9,956 nucleotides of DNA from Phycisphaerae bacterium (GTDB taxonomy: Bacteria > Planctomycetota > Phycisphaerae > UBA1845), in NCBI GenBank assembly GCA_029260155.1, contig JAJDDU010000221.1, forward strand, positions 1-9,956. Direction: 5' to 3'. The position numbers were made by a program, and so were the translations under genes. Position 1 is the stretch's first letter; every line of letters begins with the position of its first letter. The notes below the pieces were generated by a model. That model did no database searches. It had not been told where the DNA came from and saw only the letters and a list, made by a program, of their open reading frames with translations. This document shows positions 6,303 through 9,956 of this stretch, piece by piece.

Positions 6303-7403
6303 ATGCTGACTGCGTTCGTAATTGTCGGTGCTCTCGTGTTGGCGTTCGCCAACGGTGCGAACGACAACGCCAAAGGGATCGCGACCCTCGTGGCGGGCAA
6401 GACGCTGTCACTGAACCGAGCTCTCCAGTATGCAGCCGCGACCACGTTCGCCGGATCGATCGCAGCCGCGGTGCTTGGCCAGAGACTCCTGGCTGCGTTC
6501 AGCGGCAAGGGGCTGGTAGCTGACAGTGTGGTGCAGATGCCCGCGTTCTTCGCAGCCGTGGGCATTGCAGCCGCTGTGACCGTTCTATTGGCCACGCGAT
6601 TCGGATTCCCGATCTCCACCACTCATGCTCTCGTGGGTGGCATCGCGGGTGTCGGACTTTCAGCCCACGCGCTGTTCGTGCCGAAGATCGTCGGGACGTT
6701 CGTCGTGCCTCTGCTCGTCGGGCCGATTCTGTCACTGGTGTTGGCTAGTGCGATCTACGTGATTCTGCGCAGCGCGAGGCTGCGCATGGGCGTCGCCCGC
6801 GAAACGTGCGTCTGCATCGAGAAGACGCACGTGCCCGTTCAGATCAACACTGATGGGACGGTCAGTGCGTTCACTACGAGTGCGAAGATCGTCACCCGTC
6901 CGGCGTCGGAATGCGTCGAACGCTACAGCGGCCGAATCGTGGGACTCGACGCCCAGAAGCTCCTGGACTACTCGCACATCGTCTCCGGCGGGTTGATCAG
7001 TTTCGCTCGGGGTCTTAACGATACGCCCAAGATCGCAGCCATCCTCCTCGCCGTCGCCGCCATTCAACCAAACGGTGCATTGACTTCCATCGGTGTGGCC
7101 ATGGCGGTGGGCGGACTCGTGGCCGTGCGACGGGTGGCGAGCGTTCTGAGTTACCGCGTGACCGAAATGAACGACGGGCAGGCGTTTACAGCGAATCTCA
7201 TCACCGCAGTTTGCGTCATCTTCGCGTCTCGTCTGGGCGTGCCGGTCAGCACCACACACGTCAGTTGCGGAAGTCTGTTCGGCATCGGTCTGGTTAACGG
7301 TAAGGCCCATCTCGGGATGATCGGCAAGATCGTTCTGGCTTGGGTGGTGACACTGCCGCTCGCGGGCGGAATCGGTTGGATGCTCTGGCGGGTGTTGGCG
7401 TAG
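6303..7403 (+). CDS. Inorganic phosphate transporter, PiT family
   Basis: Membrane carrier moving inorganic phosphate (often as metal-phosphate) with H+ or Na+. 366 aa, a normal to short length for bacterial PiT. Both family repeats are visible: GANDNAKG at 18-25 with FPISTTHALVGG, and GLNDTPKI at 237-244 with VPVSTTHVSCGSLFGIGL. The remainder is alternating hydrophobic helices (about ten) separated by one long hydrophilic central loop, roughly residues 155-230, that contains a Cys169-Val-Cys171 pair. ATG 6303 is supported by GAGA/GGGA just upstream (6292-6300). The hairpin at 6241-6272 separates it from the phosphatase-fold gene, so it may be transcribed alone. Proximity to a phosphatase-like gene fits phosphate handling but may be coincidence. 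Confidence 0.93.
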   Translation: MLTAFVIVGALVLAFANGANDNAKGIATLVAGKTLSLNRALQYAAATTFAGSIAAAVLGQRLLAAFSGKGLVADSVVQMPAFFAAVGIAAAVTVLLATRFGFPISTTHALVGGIAGVGLSAHALFVPKIVGTFVVPLLVGPILSLVLASAIYVILRSARLRMGVARETCVCIEKTHVPVQINTDGTVSAFTTSAKIVTRPASECVERYSGRIVGLDAQKLLDYSHIVSGGLISFARGLNDTPKIAAILLAVAAIQPNGALTSIGVAMAVGGLVAVRRVASVLSYRVTEMNDGQAFTANLITAVCVIFASRLGVPVSTTHVSCGSLFGIGLVNGKAHLGMIGKIVLAWVVTLPLAGGIGWMLWRVLA

Positions 7404-7418
7404 AACGACCGCGGCCCG

Positions 7419-8057
7419 TCAATTCGGATCGGCGGCAAAATGGACGCCGCCGGGGTGTTCGAGAACGCTCTCGATCGTGGTCCGCCAGCAATCGCCCACG
7501 GCGCTGAACTCATATTCCAAGATGTCGGCCACAGCCACGAAGTCCTGCGCGGTCACCGCGTTCTTGATTTCGGTCAGCTTGTTGTAGACCGGCTTGATCA
7601 TCACGGCAAGGCGGTCTGATCGGTCCTTGGATAGTTGGCCACCTTCACTTAATAGCGCCAGTGACTGGGTGATCGCGTTGTTGATCTGCAGCCATTCGCC
7701 GATGCACTCGGACAGCAGCGTCATCGCGGCTGCGGTCTTGCCTTCCCCAAACAGGGCGACGATTTTCACCTGCATGTCGTCGATGTCGGACAGCGCGTTT
7801 AACGCGCTGGCCAGGGCGTCGGCAACGATAGGCTGCGGAGCGCCCGTCTGCACGTCGATGCGTCTGCACTCCGAAGACCTGCGTGGCAGCACCGAGGTCA
7901 ACTCAGGCCCGAAGACATCCACGCCGTCACATACCAGCCCTACAATGACGTGGCCGGATGTCGCGTTGTCCCGTCGGATGTTCTCCAGCACGTCGTCTAC
8001 CGTTGCTCCCGGTGGCGGCGATGACTCGATTCTCTTCTCATCGATGTACAATTCCAT
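7419..8057 (-). CDS. Unrecognised 212-aa protein downstream of the PIG-L deacetylase gene
   Basis: No family recognised. ATG 8057 (minus strand) is preferred to the far upstream ATG 8246, which would overlap the deacetylase gene and add an Arg/Pro-rich, non-protein-like stretch; AGGGA lies about 8 nt before the chosen start. About residues 1-70 look alpha/beta: MELYIDEKRIE, then ATVDDVLENIRR, then VIVGLVCDGVDVFG, a strand-helix-strand order compatible with a small beta-grasp-like domain. About residues 78-200 look all-helical and acidic (SALNALSDIDD, MTLLSECIGEWLQINNAI, LAVMIKPVYNKLTEIKNAV, FVAVADILEYEFSAVGDCW). No signal peptide or membrane helix, so a cytoplasmic, possibly oligomeric or adaptor protein. 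It follows the deacetylase by 106 bp on the same strand and may share its transcript. Confidence 0.78.
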   Translation of the reverse strand: MELYIDEKRIESSPPPGATVDDVLENIRRDNATSGHVIVGLVCDGVDVFGPELTSVLPRRSSECRRIDVQTGAPQPIVADALASALNALSDIDDMQVKIVALFGEGKTAAAMTLLSECIGEWLQINNAITQSLALLSEGGQLSKDRSDRLAVMIKPVYNKLTEIKNAVTAQDFVAVADILEYEFSAVGDCWRTTIESVLEHPGGVHFAADPN

Positions 8058-8163
8058 GGTATTGATCCCTACGGGCGGTACGGGCCAGTGCGCATCTCTC
8101 GTTGGGTATCGGCATTTGGGTGGGGATTCGTGCAGTCGGCCTGTCGTGAACGGGGGAATCGTC

Positions 8164-8934
8164 CTACGGTGACGGAGGCGGGGACTTCGGGTCGAACGGC
8201 GGCGGGATCTTCCAGTCGCCGAGCATGGCCACCATGTCGGTGACACCCGGCGCGCGAGGCAGGGCGTACCCTTCGCCGAATGCGACTCCCGCGCTCATAC
8301 CTTCGGTTGCTGCGTTGGCTCTGATGTATTGCGCTATTCGGTCGATCCGTTCATCGGCGAACTGGGATTCGTAGCAGCGGACAGCCGCCACCTTGCGGTC
8401 GATGGTGTCGGTGATATCGACGACGAAACGAGAATGGTAGTGCGTTACCTCGGCGGCGATCGGTACGGGGCGATAGACGAGGTGGTCGATGCGGTGTGGT
8501 TTGGTATTCTCGAAGCGGTCGTCCCACTTGGTAAGCTGGGAATAGAAGCGTGCGGCTTCTGCGATCAGCTGGGCTTGGTAGTGGTCCGGCGACGCGCTCG
8601 GCGTGCGTCCAGCCATGGTGACCAGAATCTTCGGGCGATGACGCCGGAGCACGGTGGCTACCTTGTACCTGGGCTCGGGACCGTCCATCAATTCGCGGTT
8701 GGTCAAACCGATGGTCTGGACGTGCGCGACGCCGAGAATCTCCGCCGCTGCGGCTGACTCTTTGGCGCGCGTCTCCAACGTGCCGCGCGGGGTGGGCTCG
8801 CCGCTGGTCATGTGCAGCATGCCGACGCGATAGCCGAGATCGACTAGTTTGGCGATCGCACCGCCCATGCCGATTTCAAGATCGTCCGGGTGCGGTGCCG
8901 TAAAGACAATATCAAGCGGATCAGAATCACCCAT
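8164..8934 (-). CDS. PIG-L/LmbE family deacetylase, BshB1-like
   Basis: Zinc-dependent N-acetylglucosaminyl-type deacetylase, 256 aa. ATG 8934 is set by GGAG (8942-8945) 7 nt upstream and by the family's usual N-terminus; the longer reading from 9078 adds low-quality sequence. The zinc site is APHPDDLEIG (His15, Asp18) plus His118 in SPDHYQA, with Asp17 the likely general base. GMLHMTSGEPTPRGTLETRAKESAAAAEILGV follows the 'DLTrGElgTRGT...R..Ea..AA.iLG' pattern of bacillithiol enzyme BshB1; FVVDITDTIDRKVAAVRCYESQF matches its C-terminal half. BshB1 deacetylates GlcNAc-malate, but related PIG-L enzymes act on other sugars, and no bshA or bshC lies in the window, so the substrate stays open. The tail is Pro-rich (PPFDPKSPPPSP). 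Confidence 0.9.
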   Translation of the reverse strand: MGDSDPLDIVFTAPHPDDLEIGMGGAIAKLVDLGYRVGMLHMTSGEPTPRGTLETRAKESAAAAEILGVAHVQTIGLTNRELMDGPEPRYKVATVLRRHRPKILVTMAGRTPSASPDHYQAQLIAEAARFYSQLTKWDDRFENTKPHRIDHLVYRPVPIAAEVTHYHSRFVVDITDTIDRKVAAVRCYESQFADERIDRIAQYIRANAATEGMSAGVAFGEGYALPRAPGVTDMVAMLGDWKIPPPFDPKSPPPSP

Positions 8935-8950
8935 GGCCCCACTCCGTAAC

Positions 8951-8968
8951 CCGCAGCCTGCGCTGCGG
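8951..8968 (-). promoter_or_regulatory. Leader hairpin upstream of the deacetylase gene
   Basis: Perfect 7-bp arms CCGCAGC (8951-8957) and GCTGCGG (8962-8968) with a 4-nt loop. On the minus strand it falls inside the predicted 5' leader, ending 5 nt before the GGAG ribosome-binding site, so it could influence translation or stability. A chance GC-rich palindrome is possible. Confidence 0.35.
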
Positions 8969-8993
8969 AACCCGATCGGACGTTTCGGACGGG

Positions 8994-9021
8994 ATTCTAT
9001 GCCCAAGCGGTTCCGTGGCAA
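8994..9021 (-). promoter_or_regulatory. Sigma70-type promoter for the deacetylase gene
   Basis: Reading the minus strand, TTGCCA (9021-9016; 5/6 to TTGACA) and TAGAAT (8999-8994; 5/6 to TATAAT) are separated by 16 nt. The expected transcript start near 8987 gives a leader of about 53 nt containing the 8951-8968 hairpin and the GGAG site. It is the best promoter match found by eye in the window. Confidence 0.5.
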
Positions 9022-9296
9022 CCCCGGCGACGCGGATCGTGAGTAGCGCGTATTTGGTCGCTTCTGCCCGCTGCGCACTCACGGACGCCACCCAATTCCC
9101 CTGCGGCCCGCCGCGGAACCGGATACCGGCCATCCTGGGTTATAGGACCGTATGTGCGTGGCGTCTCCATGCGTCAACAGCTACAGGTGCGATCTGCGGA
9201 AAAACCCGCTTGTCGCGTATGCCGCCGTTTGAGTGGTTTCCGGGGCGCGGATGGGACAGAATGCTCCCCTCGGGGGTCGCCGCTGATTATGGCGTG

Positions 9297-9319
9297 CCGC
9301 GTCAGGTCAGGCGACGCGG
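9297..9319. repeat. Inverted repeat (7-bp arms) upstream of the ATPase promoter region
   Basis: CCGCGTC (9297-9303) pairs perfectly with GACGCGG (9313-9319) over a 9-nt loop. It lies 14 nt before the candidate -35 box at 9333, so it could be an operator or an isolated stem-loop. Only TTT follows, so a terminator role is weak. Confidence 0.3.
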
Positions 9320-9332
9320 TTTCGGATCGTGA

Positions 9333-9361
9333 TTGTTTTCGCCCGAACGGGCCGATAGACT
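9333..9361 (+). promoter_or_regulatory. Weak candidate promoter for the AAA ATPase gene
   Basis: TTGTTT (9333-9338) and TAGACT (9356-9361) are 17 nt apart, matching the consensus at 3/6 and 4/6. The start of transcription would be near 9368, about 20 nt before the GGAG ribosome-binding site (9390-9393). Spacing and position are good but the boxes are poor. Confidence 0.25.
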
Positions 9362-9401
9362 CCCGAAGTGGTGCTTGGGATAACTCCGTGGAGAAACGGA
9401 C

Positions 9402-9956
9402 GTGCATGCTCGAATGCTGGAAAGCGTCGAAATCCAGAATTTCCGCTGCCTGAAAAGCGTCAAGGTGGAGTTGAAGCCGCTGACCGTCCTCATCGGGCCG
9501 AACGATTCGGGCAAGTCGAGTTTTCTGGCTGCGATCAACGTGCTCGCGGACTACCGAGTCAACAGCTTTGCCGCAACCGATTCGTGGCGACTGGAAGCGG
9601 GGAACAATATCTTCATCGGCGGGCGGGTTTCGAAGACCCACACCGAAGTCAACAATCGCGTGGGGCGACTCACGCGCGAACCGCAGAATGCAGACGCCGC
9701 CCCGTTCCGCCCGGGGTTGTACCGGACTCCTACCGATGGCCCGACGATGCAATCTCCGGGGCACCAGGATGCTCAGGGAGTTCCGGAGATCGACCAAAAT
9801 GTACAAAATGTGCCTGCGCTTCTCGACTACATGCTGCGGCGCAAACGCAAGCAGTTCGACGGCCTTGTTGAGACGCTTCGGCAACTCGTCCCGGGACTGG
9901 AAGATCTGGACATCTACACGCCGAACGCGCAAACGCGGCGCATCGATCTCATGATC
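9402..9956 (+). CDS. AAA family ATPase, RecF/SMC/OLD-like (3' truncated)
   Basis: N-terminal part of a DNA-repair or defence-type ABC/AAA ATPase. The frame stays open to the right edge. An in-frame TAA at 9381 limits the start to GTG 9402 (GGAG 8 nt upstream, so preferred) or ATG 9414. Numbering from 9414: LESVEIQNFRCLKSVKVELKPLTVLIG is the classic first strands of this family, and GPNDSGKSS at 28-36 is Walker A. The next part includes a hydrophilic, likely flexible segment (about 80-125), then a helical stretch with LLDYMLRRKRKQFDGLVETL and LVPGLEDLDIY, where such ATPases leave the first ATPase half. Walker B, the signature motif and any TOPRIM nuclease domain would lie outside the window, so repair (RecF-like), OLD nuclease or a phage-defence ATPase cannot be distinguished. 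Confidence 0.88.
   Translation, partial: MHARMLESVEIQNFRCLKSVKVELKPLTVLIGPNDSGKSSFLAAINVLADYRVNSFAATDSWRLEAGNNIFIGGRVSKTHTEVNNRVGRLTREPQNADAAPFRPGLYRTPTDGPTMQSPGHQDAQGVPEIDQNVQNVPALLDYMLRRKRKQFDGLVETLRQLVPGLEDLDIYTPNAQTRRIDLMI

Larger units (their letters stand above)
8935..9401. other. Divergent intergenic region (about 470 bp) between deacetylase and AAA ATPase genes
   Basis: No credible gene is seen. The open frames here (for example 9015-9332 plus) lack a ribosome-binding site, are Arg/Cys/Trp-rich and resemble no family. The region contains the minus-strand promoter and leader hairpin (8951-9021), a second hairpin (9297-9319) and a weak plus-strand promoter (9333-9361). Between about 9025 and 9290 nothing is recognised. 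An unannotated small RNA or a degraded gene is possible. Confidence 0.6.

Noticed and set aside
5557..6411. 284-aa open frame on the minus strand
   Set aside because: It lies antisense to the phosphatase-fold gene, runs across the hairpin region, and is Arg/His-rich shadow sequence with no domain signature.
6732..7310. 192-aa minus-strand open frame opposite the transporter
   Set aside because: Composition (Asp/Arg/His-rich, no hydrophobic core) is that of the complement of a membrane protein gene; the plus strand is clearly PiT.
7594..8172. 192-aa plus-strand open frame over the 212-aa minus gene
   Set aside because: Ser/Thr/Pro-rich shadow; the minus strand has a better start, a ribosome-binding site and protein-like composition.
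9015..9332. 105-aa plus-strand open frame in the intergenic region
   Set aside because: No ribosome-binding site, Arg/Trp/Cys-rich composition and overlap with the minus-strand promoter.
9174..9932. 252-aa minus-strand open frame at the right end
   Set aside because: Antisense to the AAA ATPase, whose Walker A motif settles the coding strand.
1..9956. tRNA, rRNA, CRISPR or insertion sequence
   Set aside because: No cloverleaf-like segment, regularly spaced repeats, transposase motif or terminal inverted repeats with target duplications were seen by eye.

Overview
The window looks like the chromosome of a GC-rich, free-living bacterium, most likely a member of the Planctomycetota. That placement is inferred from the gene set (matrixin-type lipoproteins with pre-peptidase domains, an ebo-like TIM-barrel/phosphatase-fold pair, a long GGGTGGCCCA-type intergenic hairpin); no marker gene is present. 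Coding density is high: nine protein genes, no RNA gene, no CRISPR array and no recognisable insertion sequence.

Left part (2-2297): two tandem paralogous secreted metalloproteases, each with a pre-peptidase-like beta domain followed by a metzincin domain carrying HExxHxxGxxH and a later Met. The first is cut by the window edge; the second has a lipoprotein-like N-terminus.

Centre (2389-6186): five genes on the + strand with almost no space between them. The first three (219, 196 and 128 aa) form a cassette of unknown function joined by a 4-bp and a 22-bp overlap. Nine bases later comes a sugar-phosphate isomerase/epimerase-like TIM barrel, then after 17 bases an alkaline-phosphatase-fold protein whose usual metal ligands are mostly replaced. 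The last two resemble genes of ebo-type metabolite-trafficking clusters. A strong hairpin (6241-6272) closes the block. A PiT-family phosphate transporter follows (6303-7403).

Right part: on the - strand, a BshB1/LmbE-like PIG-L deacetylase (8934-8164) followed by an unrecognised 212-aa protein (8057-7419); this pair converges on the transporter with only 15 bp between stops. A roughly 470-bp region holds a good minus-strand promoter, two hairpins and a weak plus-strand promoter. It is followed by the start of a RecF/OLD-like AAA ATPase running off the right edge.

The best candidate for an undescribed system is the three-gene overlapping cassette at 2389-4000. Next is the phosphatase-fold protein with the altered metal site. 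All family calls come from reading the sequences and from memory of families; no search was run.
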